A DNA stretch of 64,000 nucleotides, from assembly GCF_963678635.1 (NCBI RefSeq), contig NC_087067.1, positions 26,111,547-26,175,546 of the forward strand, in the 5' to 3' direction. The position numbers and the translations under genes were made by a program. This document shows, piece by piece, positions 13,601 through 22,919 of the stretch. Within the stretch, counting starts at the first letter, position 1; every line of letters starts with the position of its first letter. This stretch comes from Symsagittifera roscoffensis (taxonomy: Eukaryota; Xenacoelomorpha; Acoela; Convolutidae). Below the pieces are notes generated by a model, which saw only the letters and a program-made list of their open reading frames with translations, ran no database searches and was not told the origin of the DNA.

Positions 13601-16600
13601 TAAAAGGTAATGGAGCTAGTTAAGCAAGTCAAAATTCAAAATCCAAAATATATAAATTCATGCCACTGATAAAAAGTACCTCGCACTTTTCCATAAAAGG
13701 TAATGGAGCTATTTAAGCTAGTCAAAAGTCAAAATCCAAATTATACAAGTTCATGCCACTGATAAATAATACCTCGCATTTTTCCATAAAAGGTAATGGA
13801 GCTAGTTAAGCTAGTCAAAATTCAAAATCCAAATTATATAAGTTCATGCCACTGATAAATAGTACGTCGCATTTTTCCATAAAAGGTAATGGAGCTAGTT
13901 AAGCAAGTCAAAATTCAAAATCCAAAATATATAAATTCATGCCACTGATAAAAAGTACCTCGCACTTTTCCATAAAAGGTAATGGAGCTATTTAAGCTAG
14001 TCAAAAGTCAAAATCCAAATTATACAAGTTCATGCCACTGATAAATAATACCTCGCATTTTTCCATAAAAGGTAATGGAGCTAGTTAAGCAAGTCGAAAT
14101 TCAAAATCCAAATTATATAAGTTCATGCCACTGATAAATAATACATCGCAATTTTCCATAAAAGATAATGGAGCTAGTTAAGCTAGTCAAAATTCAAAAT
14201 CCAAATCATATAAGTTCATGCCACTGATAAATAGTACGTCGCATTTTTCCATAAAATGTAATGGAGCTAGTTAAGCTAGTCAAAATTCAAAATCCAAATT
14301 ATATAAGTTCATGCCACTGATAAATAGTACCTCGCATTTTTCCATAAAAGGTAATGGAGCTATTTAAGCTAGTCAAAAGTCAAAATCCAAATTATACAAG
14401 TTCATGCCACTGATAAATAGTACCTCGCATTTTTCCATAAAAGGAAATGGAGCTAGTTAAGCTAGTCAAAATTCAAAATCCAAATTATATAAGTTCATGC
14501 CACTGATAAATAATACCTCGCATTTTTCCATAAAAGGTAATGGAGCTAGTTAAGCTAGTCAAAATTCAAAATCCAAAGTATATAAGTTCATGCCACTGAT
14601 ACCTAATAAGAGTCTATAGTTGTGATCATACGTAAAAGTTGGTAAAATAAATGTGAGAAAATTTCTTGATTCTTATCTGAAAAACTTTTAATGTTTTTCT
14701 GCATCAGGGTTTTTTTGTGGTTTTTTGCACTGAGTTACACCGGATGGATGAATTGAAAAACCAATCTGCTGTATCTTTCATCTTCCAAAAAAAAACAAGT
14801 TTTGTCTTTAACTTTCTGGCATATTAAAGTTCTTGAATAGTTGCTCCAAAATTAATTTTTGTCCTTATATTTTGTCATAAGAAGTTGATAAGTTAGGAAG
14901 TATTGGAGCCACTAACAGCAATTAAATTTCAAAACACACAAGCCTAAAGAACTTTAAATTTGAGACTCTATTTTTTGCCATGTCTCTTATAACACTCGTA
15001 AGCTGCTGATTGATGCGTTTTAATTTGAACTGAGGAAAATAATTTGGTCTTATTCTTAGGGCAGACTCTAAACACATCCTTTACTATTTAACATTTGTTT
15101 GTGGAGAAATAGATTGAACAGAAACTGTTTTGAAATTGTTTCTGCAGTTTTTTTTTGATATTTGATTTGTCAAGTTTGCGAGCAGAAAATTTTTTGATTG
15201 ACCTTAAAGTGCTGTCGAGTCGAACATTTAGTGCTTCGCCCTGATATAAGTTCAGTATTGTTACCAGGTAAATCTGTCGCCAATTTAGTATCAATCCTCA
15301 GAGAATTAAGTTGATCAGATTTTTATGAAATATTTGTGAAACATCACTTGGTACTTAAAAGCTTGTGGGGGATTTGAAATAAAATATTCAAACGATTTTT
15401 AAAGTTTTTTTTTCTGTTTTGGTTGTGAACATATTTAAATAATTTTTGTTCCAAAAAGCTTGTGACAATAGAGGGCTATTAAGAAACTCAGGACTTTCAC
15501 TGGATATACTAGCAGTCTTATTTGTGCTTGGTGTCGTTTTTTCTCCGAATGATTTTCGACTGCTGGCTAAGCAAAATAACTATATGATTTCATCTGAGAA
15601 AATTCATTACTATGGTTTTAAATTTAAAATATACTTTAACCTAGAGTTATTTGTTGGATGGCTAAAATTAATCGAAGATTCCCTTCAAATAGATAAGAGA
15701 AAAGCTGCTAACTGATACAAGGATCGCCCTAATAGCCGCAACGCTTATCGTTTTGTGATTGGCTTTAAGTGTGGTGGAAATTTCGAAAAAAAAACATATC
15801 AAATTCCGTCCCGCACTGACAAAAAAGATTTCGGATCGAATTAAATTGATTTTAGATCGATTTTAAATCAATCAAAATTGATTAACAATGTACATTTAAC
15901 GAACTTAAATGGATTTTAAATCGATTTAAATCGATATTTTTGAGAATTTTTAATTGATTTAAGTGTCTAAAAAATCAATTTAAATCGATTTGGATGGATT
16001 TTCCGACTCACTATAATCCATCCGAAACTCACTTAAATCCATTTTAAGTCAATTTAAATCGATCTTTTCGAAAATTTTAAATTGATTTAAGAGTCTAAAA
16101 TATCGATTTAAATCGATTTGGATGGATTTTCAGACCCACTAAAATCAATTTTTTTGCTAACAAGGCGAAAAAAGCACCCTTTAAAATATTGTTGGAATTT
16201 TTTATTCTCGGTTTTTTAAATATAAACACTCGTGCCAGATGTTATAGAATTCAATAAAATGATCCACATAAATCAGATTTTGAGCTCGAAAATAGACAAT
16301 GAAATTATGGAAAAGTAATGAAAAAATCCTATGTAACAAAGAAGAAGGTCAGAAAAAATTAAAATTTGACCTCATTAATATGCAATTAAATCATAGAGAA
16401 TTTTGAAGATAAGTCAGATTTCGAGCAAAATTTATAAAACGAATCAAGAAAAGGATCAATGTAGATCAGTTTTTGAACTCAAAATATGCAAGAAAATTAA
16501 AGAAATTTATCAATATTTTGGTCTTTTTGTTTGGCTTTTTTATGCTACAATACGCCATGGATGTAAAATGAAAAATGATAGGCAAAAAACAAATGCAATA

Positions 16601-19600
16601 AAATTTCAAAACTGATAAATCTCGAATGAAAAAAATCGATTTAAATCAATTTGATTCCGTTTTAATCCCCTTAAAAATAAAAACAAATTCAGACTGAAAA
16701 AAATGCATTTAAATTGATTTAAAATCGATTTGGATCAATTTTTTTAGCTGCTATTTAAGATCAATTTAATCGATTTTAAATCGATCCAAATCAATCTTCA
16801 TCTTTTTTATTTAATCTTTGTACTTTTTCTCATACTAAAATCGATCTAAATTTAATCAACGCACTTTTTTCACACTAAAATCGATCTAAATTTAATCAAC
16901 GTACTTTTTTCATACTAAAATCTATCCTAATCCATTTTGGTCACTGCGGGGTAGCCGATCTCTTGTTTAGGAGTGGGGACATAGATGGGATTGTGTTTGC
17001 GAGGGGAGTGATGGAGCACTTGGTGTCCTCCAACTTCCACTGCAGACTCTACATTGTGGGCAACCCATTCGCACACATTCAATATTCCATCATGCTCAAC
17101 AAACACGACCTACAGTAAGTATTTCAATTACAGTTAGAGGGCAAATGATCAAATGTGAAACTTTTACTTAATAATCAAAGCTAAATTTGATTCTGTGAAT
17201 TGGTATTTTGATTATTCGAATAATCGACGAGTTACCAGGAAAATGTGAGTCGTATTTTGTTGTGTTTTTGGTCTCAGACGTGGTTCAACCTCTACCTGGG
17301 CATCTACCACAGCAACATGCAGATTGAGGACATGTTGGACAAGTGGCGCAAGGGGGTGCAGTGCGACCATGACTCACAGCCCCTTCTGGTAGAACCCCAG
17401 CTGAGTGTCAACCACTGCCTCGGTCTCTTCCTCATGCTGCTCATTGGAGTCGCACTCGGCCTTATAGGTAGGGGGGGGGGGCAAAGTGGTTTGTTGTTCG
17501 TATGAAATTTGATCACTTTTAATTGCCAAACAAAATACAAATTGACTAACTTGAAAAAAATTTAAAACTGAGCTCGAAGTAAATAAAAAAATTGATTCTT
17601 AAGTTTCGCTGTTACTTGAATAATGCGGCTATTTTCTCATTTTTAGACGAAAATAGACAAAAGATTCGAAGCATTTAGGGTGAGTGTTCTTGTGTTTAAA
17701 GGCAACATGGTAGAAAGAGTGGTGGGTTGGATGGTGAAGAGAAAGTTGGCCAAGGACCCCGGAGGAAGGAAGTGGCTGCTAAACTTCGTCAGACCCCTCT
17801 CTCAAGTACGTTTTCCACACCCCCCCCCCGCAACCACATTTGAGTTTCGAGTTTGTTAGAGCCGTTTATTTTATTGTGATCATGCGTAGGAATATTCTCT
17901 CATGTTTATTCTATGATAAATCTTGAAAGATTTCAGGCTTCTTAAAAGAATTACCGACATGATAAATTTTCTCAGCTAGGAATTTTGCCTCAGATTTTTT
18001 TCACACAGATTTGTACAGTCTCTGAATGTCAAAACGTTTCAAGGGCCCGTGATTTGCAGCCAGAAATTAGTGCAATTCTCTCACTCGCTCTGTAGATCTT
18101 CCATTTAATTCTGCTTGGCACTTTTTGTTTCACCGTTAAGGACGTGAATGAGAGGTTGATCAAACATTTACAGAATTTTTTGCAATTACTGGATTCTCTA
18201 AATCCAGAAATGCAAAAGCTTCTGTAAATATTAGATCAATCTGCCCTTAATGATCTAAGTTTTTTTTTGCATTTCTGTGATGTCACAATTGAAGGGAAAG
18301 TTGCTGCCCAAGCACAAATAAATGTCAAATCGCACTGGAATTCTATAATTTTACGAGAGCGCGCGACTCTCGTGCCAGCAAAAAGTTGTCTTTTCTACAG
18401 TGATTTTTTCATTACAGAGTCCAAAAAGTTTTGAGTGTTCTCAATGTCATCAAATAAGCCTACCATCCGCATCGTCAAGTTCTTCTTAATACTCGTTAAG
18501 TGCAAAACCATTATTCCACCTCCCAGAGCCTCCCATAAAACAAACCCAGTCAAACACAAGGTTGAAAAAAGGGGACGGAATAAATGATGAAGATGATGAT
18601 GGAATCGGGCTGCAAAAACGTGGCTGTCAGCGTCCTTGTAAAATGCCTTGAGCAAGTCTACCAAGTTCTTGGATAGGAATATGATACGACAGCTCTTCCA
18701 GATGCATTCCTGGTTACAGACCACAAACAGTCTGAAAAATCAATAAAAAAGAATCGAGCTCTTACTGTTCCAAAATATGATTGGGAGTGAATATCTGATC
18801 TCTGCATTCATGATTCTTTCGAAAGCATTAGTACTTCCTAGCTATAATTTCGTATGTACGTTCCAGCAAGCTTTTATAAAACTTTTTTGATATCTATGCG
18901 ATGTTTTCCTGCAGTTGTTTCATTTGGATGTGTCTCCTTTCGACTGGTTTACCTCAATGAGGACTGTTTTTTATTTAAGCAACTTATTTCAGCAATTAAG
19001 CAACAGCGACACCTTTTTTGAGGTGCCCAGGAGAAAAATTGTCAACCTAGGCCGAATCTTTTGTCACACTTTTAATTGTCACAAGGCAACCTCGTTTTTA
19101 GCAAGGTTAAACTGCTGTGAATCCGTAATATCAGTGGCTTTTGTTGTGAGAGCTGGTCTATTCAGTAGCTTCTAAGAAAACCTCGCTAATTTTTTCTACC
19201 ACAATTTACCATATAAACCAGCCAATTTCGTCATATTTTATATTATAAAATGTGCAGGTTTTTCCATTTTTTTCCGACGTAACCAACTCATTTGCAGTTC
19301 TATTATGGCGGGCAGTTTAAGCCTGTCATCCTGATTTTTTATCATCCTCATTACTTAAACTTTGGTCTTTTGAATAGTAGTTTTATTCCTCTTTTACAGG
19401 TTCCATAGCATCAGTGCTGATGTGTGGGTTAAGTTTTAGCTACAAAAAACTTCGGATTTATTAAGCAGCCACCTTGGGGCCCTGTTTGGGTTGCTTCCAT
19501 TTCGAGTATATCATTTTTCAGATTTGGGTGTGACAAATGTATATATGAGTTCTTGCGTGAGAAAAATCGACCAGTCTTGAACCTTGCGTGCTTGGAACTT

Positions 19601-22033
19601 GTATCGAAAACAGTCGCTTCTTGTGGAGTACGCTTCTATTTTTTTGATGCACGCGTACGAGACCACCAAGTCACTATTTGATTCGGTTTTTCGGGCTATT
19701 GTTTATCGAGCATCATCGAGCATTACCGACCCCGCCTGAAGAGACATATTACGCAGCATCAAACGTATTTAATGATTTGCTCTCTGCTTCCGGTTTTCCC
19801 AAAACGAAAGCTCCATAACAAATTTGGTAACCCCACCGAAGTTTCATGGATTAAAATGATTATAATGTGTTTTTGCATACCAAAATGTTGCATACATAAT
19901 TGATAAACATGGCAAAATTAGAGAACGTAATAGATTTTTAAACCATTATAATCGATTAAAGTCCATTTTTTTTGCTTATTATCATCATAACCGATTATTT
20001 TTTTCTCGAGTGCGAACGAGCGCGTTCATTCCCATAATCATGGTTCGCTACCCAACATATCCCCCGCTACGCCCCCTTGTCCCGCTCCACCCTACGCCCC
20101 CCCTGCTACGCCCCAACTTCATATACCCCCCACGCACGCGAAAAGAATTTTAAATTTGATTATAATCCATTACAATCAATCATAATGAATTATGTTTTGT
20201 TCAGTGAAACTGTTTTGAAATTGAGCTGATAAAAAAATCGCTAATAATTGATTAAATCTTGCTTTTATTGCTTCGAAATATTTTACAAAATAATCAATTG
20301 CTATTCTCTTACAGTCGCTTTTTTTGTTTTTCAGAGAAATAGACTATCAAACTCAATATACTCGATTCTATTCATGAAACTTCTCTGCGGGAAATTTATA
20401 AGTAACTCTTGTCTTCTTCTTCTTTTTTTGGAAAATTTTCATTATGCAATTTCATAAAAATGAAATTGCAGTTTTTAGTTTTAATCATTTATGTTTACAA
20501 AGAATAAAACTGATTAAAGCAATTTACACTGTTTTTTGCTAATAAAAAACATCGATTCAAGGTTTGAACGTTAAAACGTGCTTTTATCATGGAGTAAAAA
20601 GTCAACAATAGTATGCTGAGTTTTAAAAGAGCATAATTATACGGCGTTTAATTCAAGAGCGACGGATGGCAATGATAGTGCGCAGGGACGAGCTCTCACT
20701 TGACCTCTAGCTTCAGGTCTACCACAACCTGACCAAATTTGTCTGCAATAGTGGTACCACGTATAAGTTCTAGACGCAAAAAGCGACCTTGAGTTGCAAA
20801 AAAAACAGCTTCGCTCAACAAAAAAACACAGTCTGGAATGTGGGGAGATAATGCAAATGGACTATCCTCGACAGGACTGTTAAGGCCTACTGATAGCTCC
20901 TCTGCGATTTGCTGGAGAACCTTGAAGTACTCCTGTTTGCCTCCCTGGTCAGGATGGTAGAGGATGCGAAAACTCCTGAATGGCTTCGTCACAGTTTCCT
21001 CGTCAATAGGTTGTCGTACCACAGGGAAGCACTGAAAAAAGATCTCTGCTTATGGTGGAAATGAATCTTTTTCCAAAGAAGATTTTTTAGCAAACTATTG
21101 TGCTCTCAGTTTATCTTTAATCATTTTCAGTTCCCTCTGGCAGACTGAGATTTGTTGTCTTTACACACTCTCAATCGAGTCCGTCTCTATCTCGAAAGCT
21201 TCATTTTTTATCGTATAACCGAAAAACTCGAGTTGAGGTTTGAATTTTTTTGATTATAACACGCTAAAAGTAGTCGCGTGTATTGATTTTTACAAGATAG
21301 ATCAGGTATTTGAGCATTTAGATATTGTTCGCCGATTTTTGTGATCAAGATAACTGCTAATGGACCCAGGTCAAATCATTTTTTGCCTAAACTTTGCAAT
21401 GATATAACTATCAAAATTATGGCTTTCTCACCTCGGTTTCTGTATACGCATTGTTTAATCTTGAAAAAATACAACGATTTTTTGGTCCTGCCTGAGCCTG
21501 AGGCGTGTTACATAGTGTCAAACATGTTTTTATGGTTGTTGGTTTTTCTCAAAAAATATTGAATAATCTGAATAATCAGAGTTAATATTTCCAGTCTCCC
21601 TCTGAGGATTTTTGAAGTTCTATTTATGAGAGCTTATTTAAAAACTGGAAAAAAATTAAGAATGTATTTTCAATTGTTAAGAAACAACACTGGGCATTCA
21701 ATAAGATATGATACGGCGGGACTGTCAAAGTCTGGACGTTGCAGTCTGGCGGGACTGTCAAAATCTGGAGAGGTCAAAGGTCAGCGATCTCTGCAACCGC
21801 TGTTTTTATGATCTCCTTTTTAGAGACTGTATCGTTGTGTGCAGTCTGATGAGTTTGACGTGCCTGGTCTCTCATCCATTGTGACATCCATCTCCCAATT
21901 CTGGACACGCCCACCTCCTCCTCCTCCGTCAGATGATGATGACGTCATCACAAACCAGAACAGCAACAACAACAACATCTGTCGCTCCCAAGTCATAGCC
22001 AACAGGAGAGAGAGCAGCTCTTTTTCTTTTTAA
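4554..22033 (+). CDS. GluN1-like ionotropic (NMDA-type) glutamate receptor, 5'-partial, nine exons
   Basis: Family: tetrameric ligand-gated cation channel of the plasma membrane with ligand halves S1 and S2, membrane helices M1, M3, M4 and a pore loop M2. Exons: 4554-4619, 4998-5147, 5863-5929, 10239-10387, 10683-10867, 16971-17114, 17278-17467, 17702-17805, 21824-22033. Together they give end of S1 (FSTPYRY), M1, PFG, pore loop, the M3 signature as SYTAKLAVYM, the GluN1-type GINDP, S2, M4 and a polar tail. Two S2 cysteines (SNFHC and VQCD) sit where GluN1 has its conserved disulfide, and LDKW matches LDKTW. All junctions keep phase except 17114/17278 (see its exon). Odd features: the pore-tip Asn is Gly, SYTAN is SYTAK, and the S2 Asp that binds the ligand amino group appears to be Ala. 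It could be a divergent GluN1 paralogue or a functionally changed receptor. The amino-terminal domain and most of S1 are outside the visible exons. Confidence 0.85.
4998..5147 (+). CDS. Receptor exon: M1 helix
   Basis: Fifty codons in phase 0. TLTSFLRPLN corresponds to the pre-M1 helix (GluN1 STLDSFMQPF). It is followed by the hydrophobic M1 (about residues 12-33 of the exon) and SPFG, which is the conserved post-M1 S/R-PFG motif. Acceptor ATTGCAG, donor AAG|GTCATA (a weak GTCA donor). Confidence 0.85.
5189..5745. repeat. Dispersed repeat family C, copy in receptor intron
   Basis: Shares short blocks with other places in the window: 'TTATAGTGTATTGGGAGA..ATCAATTTtaGTCGACCT' (compare 8978 and 26130), 'GGGCTGACC' (compare 8800 and 56910), and a C-rich end CCCTCCCCCTCAAGAAAA followed by TAGATCCGTCCCCTAAA (compare 26193-26235). 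The same C-rich, 'aatccgccCCTG' type end recurs at 22.8, 25.6, 37.9 and 57.0 kb. No coding capacity. Type unknown, SINE or MITE-like. Confidence 0.5.
5442..5528. repeat. Three-copy 31-bp tandem repeat
   Basis: CTGAAGGAGCGAACATTATA begins at 5444, 5475 and 5506 with an exact 31-bp spacing. The third copy has lost bases in GAGCG. It lies inside a family C repeat. Confidence 0.8.
5863..5929 (+). CDS. Receptor exon: M2 pore loop
   Basis: A 67-nt exon too short to stand out by length. It reads VFSLPSALTLCWSILLGH then TTDS, aligning without gaps to GluN1 ALTLSSAMWFSWGVLLNSG. The residue at the selectivity (Q/R/N) site is Gly followed by His, where NMDA receptors have Asn. The acceptor CTATGGCACAG is short of pyrimidines; the donor A|GTGAGT is excellent. 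It ends in phase 1 and joins the next exon as AGT (Ser), giving ..TDSSTPKSWSARW. Confidence 0.8.
6700..8180. repeat. Degenerate tandem array, unit about 145-165 bp
   Basis: A decayed unit recurs: 'ATTTCGGAAGC..', then 'TTGAGCAGACATATTTGAAA', 'GCAAGATTTGCAACC', 'GAGAATATCCTGACAGCA' and 'CCCAACTATAGGTTGCTAA'. GAGCAG-type anchors fall near 6796, 7452, 7597, 7762 and 8084, with weaker copies near 7130, 7290 and 7930. Homopolymer drift and indels have broken up the copies. No protein is encoded consistently across units. Confidence 0.65.
8790..9085. repeat. Dispersed repeat family C, second copy
   Basis: Carries 'TTCGGCTGACC', 'CAAAAAGTGCCTAAAA', 'ATTGCCTGCGGAGCAAAA', 'TATAGTGTTCTGGGAGTGCT' and 'AAATCAATTTGGTTG' in the order found at 5.2-5.7 kb and partly at 26.1 kb. 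Noncoding. Confidence 0.45.
9086..10238. other. Intron sequence, nothing recognised
   Basis: End of the long intron between the pore-loop and M3 exons. The short open frames here have no splice or family support. Confidence 0.5.
10239..10387 (+). CDS. Receptor exon: M3 helix and channel gate
   Basis: Starts GT (completing Ser) then TPKSWSARW, the GluN1 PRSFSARI position. The hydrophobic M3 follows and ends in SYTAKLAVYM, then SGINDPK. SYTANLAAF is the most conserved motif of ionotropic glutamate receptors, and here Asn is Lys. GINDP is characteristic of GluN1 (other subunits read GLSDK or similar). The best-fitting donor is a GC type, AAG|GCTAGT at 10388. A GT at 10392 would need a different downstream acceptor and loses four to five residues relative to the family. 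Confidence 0.85.
10683..10867 (+). CDS. Receptor exon: S2 ligand lobe, first part
   Basis: 61 codons plus two bases. GTVEGSYAHEHLEKF matches GluN1 ATVKQSSVDIYFRRQ, and the end HALSSL aligns with EAIQAV. The acceptor is TTCTTTAG and the donor A|GTTAGT at 10868. The downstream exon begins with one base that completes the codon, giving ..LSSLQSGDIDGIVF, which supports this donor over the earlier GTAGGG at 10803. The second of the two Ser residues that contact ligand in GluN1 is Tyr here. Confidence 0.78.
11279..14600. repeat. 93-bp satellite, 36 tandem copies
   Basis: The anchor GGAGCTAGTTAAGCTAGTC starts at 11288 and recurs at 11380, 11473, 11566 and so on to 14542. That is 35 intervals over 3,254 bp, or 93 bp each. 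Each unit also has GTTCATGCCACTGATAAATA and CGCATTTTTCCATAAAA. Sequence variants recur in blocks: for example the variant with TTAAGCAAGTC, ATATATAAATTCATG and GATAAAAAGTACC appears near 12042, 12882, 13622 and 13902, spaced by multiples of 93 bp. This implies block duplication. The array sits wholly inside one intron of the receptor gene. It has no reading frame maintained across copies. Confidence 0.97.
14601..15827. other. Intron sequence, nothing recognised
   Basis: Unique-looking AT-rich DNA between the satellite and the ATCGAT-rich tract. Frames at 15088-15294 (-) and 15446-15715 (+) are open for 68 and 89 codons but have no recognisable product or splice context. Confidence 0.5.
15828..16935. 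repeat. ATCGATTTAAATCGATT-rich self-complementary repeats, two blocks
   Basis: Two blocks (about 15828-16160 and 16620-16935) are full of variants of AAATCGATTTAAATCGATTT, which is its own reverse complement, together with GGATGGATTTTC and ATCGATCTAAATTTAATC. A 40-bp piece is directly repeated near 16840 and 16880. The intervening 16161-16619 looks unique. No coding capacity. Confidence 0.75.
16971..17114 (+). CDS. Receptor exon: S2 ligand lobe, second part
   Basis: After the first base (completing Gln) it reads SGDIDGIVFARGVMEHL, then SSNFHC and YIVGNPFAHIQYSIML. It aligns with GluN1 DNKLHAFIWDSAVLEF, the conserved Cys, and the ELFFRSGFGIGM strand. The Asp of WDSA, which binds the ligand amino group throughout the family, is Ala here. 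The acceptor is TCTTGTTTAG. The evident donor CTACA|GTAAGT leaves two bases, but the next exon starts in phase 0, so a canonical splice would shift the frame. Confidence 0.82.
17278..17467 (+). CDS. Receptor exon: end of S2 and M4 helix
   Basis: TWFNLYLGIYHSN, then EDMLDKW and VQCDHDS, match GluN1 WKQNVSLSILKSHEN, DLDKTW and YQECDS. A hydrophobic M4 follows (CLGLFLMLLIGVALGLIG). The acceptor is TTTTTGGTCTCAG. The donor G|GTAGGG runs straight into an eleven-G tract. The start is phase 0 while the preceding exon ends in phase 2. Moving the boundary by one G (TA..AG or GT..CA termini) restores the frame; otherwise there is a premature stop 39 codons later. A base-call error in this region is also possible. 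Confidence 0.85.
17702..17805 (+). CDS. Receptor exon: start of cytoplasmic tail
   Basis: Joins in phase 1 (G+GC = Gly) and continues NMVERVVGWMVKRKLAK, a basic juxtamembrane segment like the post-M4 region of GluN1, ending at FVRPLSQ. Acceptor TGTTTAAAG, donor CAA|GTACGT. Confidence 0.75.
18136..18250. repeat. Imperfect inverted repeat, hairpin about 115 nt
   Basis: TTAAGGACG..GATCAAACATTTACAGAA on the left pairs with TTCTGTAAATATTAGATC..CCCTTAA on the right, and the inner ATTACTGGATTC pairs with AATCCAGAAAT near the apex. Arms are about 50 nt with bulges. It is inside a receptor intron. A foldback element is the simplest reading; a processed small RNA hairpin cannot be excluded. Confidence 0.55.
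18395..18731 (-). CDS. Unidentified terminal exon inside receptor intron (antisense)
   Basis: A stop-free frame of 112 codons follows a good acceptor (TTGATTTTTCAG at 18732) and ends in TAG. I do not recognise it. It starts LFVVCNQECIWKSC, has a His cluster (FHHHLHHLF) and a hydrophobic segment (about residues 57-80), and ends FDDIENTQNFLDSVMKKSL. Codon use looks protein-like, with few AT-only codons. No upstream exon with a matching two-base overhang was found. It lies opposite to and inside the receptor's intron, so it may be the last exon of a nested gene or a transposon-gene relic. Confidence 0.35.
19775..20834. repeat. Segmental duplication, copy 1 (with intact J-domain 3' end)
   Basis: About 1.06 kb nearly identical, base for base over most of its length, to 23577-24593 in the same orientation. 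It includes a CGCTACGCCCC-rich stretch near 20060-20115 and ATAATCGATTAAAG-type sequence. Its right end overlaps the last codons of the J-domain-like exon at 20696-21031. Confidence 0.93.
20696..21031 (-). CDS. J-domain-like protein, 3'-terminal exon
   Basis: Begins after an acceptor TCTTTTTTCAG and is open for 111 codons to a TGA. Near its start FRSFRILYHPDQGGKQEYF followed by KVLQQIAEELS matches helix II, the HPD loop and helix III of DnaJ-type J domains, with the invariant HPD present. J domains stimulate the ATPase of Hsp70 partners. Helix I would be in an upstream exon, which I could not find. The remaining 70 residues (through CVFLLSEAVFF and ending KLEVK) are not recognised. The 3' end and flanking kilobase are duplicated at 23.6-24.6 kb, where the coding part is truncated and decayed. 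It lies antisense in the intron before the receptor's last exon. The family call rests on one motif. Confidence 0.6.
   Translation of the reverse strand, partial: CFPVVRQPIDEETVTKPFRSFRILYHPDQGGKQEYFKVLQQIAEELSVGLNSPVEDSPFALSPHIPDCVFLLSEAVFFATQGRFLRLELIRGTTIADKFGQVVVDLKLEVK
21824..22033 (+). CDS. Receptor exon: C-terminal tail
   Basis: Follows an acceptor CTCCTTTTTAG and joins in phase 0 after LSQ: RLYRCVQSDEFDVPGLSS, then a run of six Pro, four Asp, an Asn-rich stretch and a stop. The composition (low complexity, GC-richer than its surroundings) suits a cytoplasmic tail. A weak donor CAA|GTCATA inside it (near 21991) would allow splicing onto 22920. Confidence 0.6.
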   Translation, partial: RLYRCVQSDEFDVPGLSSIVTSISQFWTRPPPPPPSDDDDVITNQNSNNNNICRSQVIANRRESSSFSF

Positions 22034-22619
22034 ACCTCAAGCGGCATTGAGTACAATTAGCAGGGAGTGGAAAAATGTAATTAACTTTTTCAACCCTTTT
22101 TGCTCCTTATAGGGAAAAAAATGAGCCAACGCATTTTTGCTTGATTTGTTCTAAGAAAACAATTAAAAAAAAAACATTTCGAGGAAACATAAAATGGAGT
22201 TTATGATGAAAAAAGCTTGCCAAATTCGTTCATGCGCAAATAACATCCTGTAAAGTCGCGAAAAAGTTGTTTTGAAGCGAAAATGAAAGTTTGCGAACTT
22301 ACTTCTTTTAAAAACTTTTCTGGCTACCAAAAAATTAAAAATGAACCTAAGCGACCAAAAATTTATCTTCCGACCGCTCCCTGGCCATCACTATTTGCAG
22401 TCTCCGAAGGTACTTAAAAACTTAACGTTTGTTAGGCTAGAAGTGTTATTTGTTATTGCAAAAAGGGACCTTTAGAATAATATGGCTGAATGCAGATTTG
22501 AAGGCTTGTACGACATTTTCCTCCAATAATACCCCAATCTTTTTCAATGTGAACAATGTGCTCATATAAACAAAACTTAACGTTTTACAAATATTGTTTG
22601 TGTAATTAGACTTTTTCGA

Positions 22620-22830
22620 AGTGCAGGGGAGTATCTAGGGTTTTTCGAGGGCGAGGCCTTTTTTTGGCACTTTTTGGAAATTTTTGACGAAAAATTGAGT
22701 AACCACTTTGTACGGATATCTCAAACTAGTACAAAGTGGTTACCCTTTGGGTCGTCATTGGGTCCAATCTCTGAGGAGGGGGGGGGGCATCGGAATGCCG
22801 CCCCCTCCCCTAAATCCGCTATTGCCGAAG
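22620..22830. repeat. Dispersed repeat family C, C/G-rich end
   Basis: Contains ACCCTTTGGGTCGTCATTGG, GGTCCAATCTCTGAGGAGG, a nine-G run and CCCCCTCCCCTAAATCCGCT. The same succession (CCTTTGGT..GGGTCAAATCCCTGA..CCTCC..AATCC) recurs at 25.6, 37.9 and 57.0 kb. Noncoding, although it gives open frames by chance. Confidence 0.6.
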
Positions 22831-22919
22831 TGTATTATGCGCTCTATATACTGGGCTATAAAACAACAACGACCGACATTTAACTACCAACAAAGACTAC
22901 AACGATTTTTTGCCCGGAG

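Noticed and set aside
11279-14600. Regular array that might suggest CRISPR
   Set aside because: The whole 93-bp unit repeats, with no unique spacers, and the context is a eukaryotic intron.
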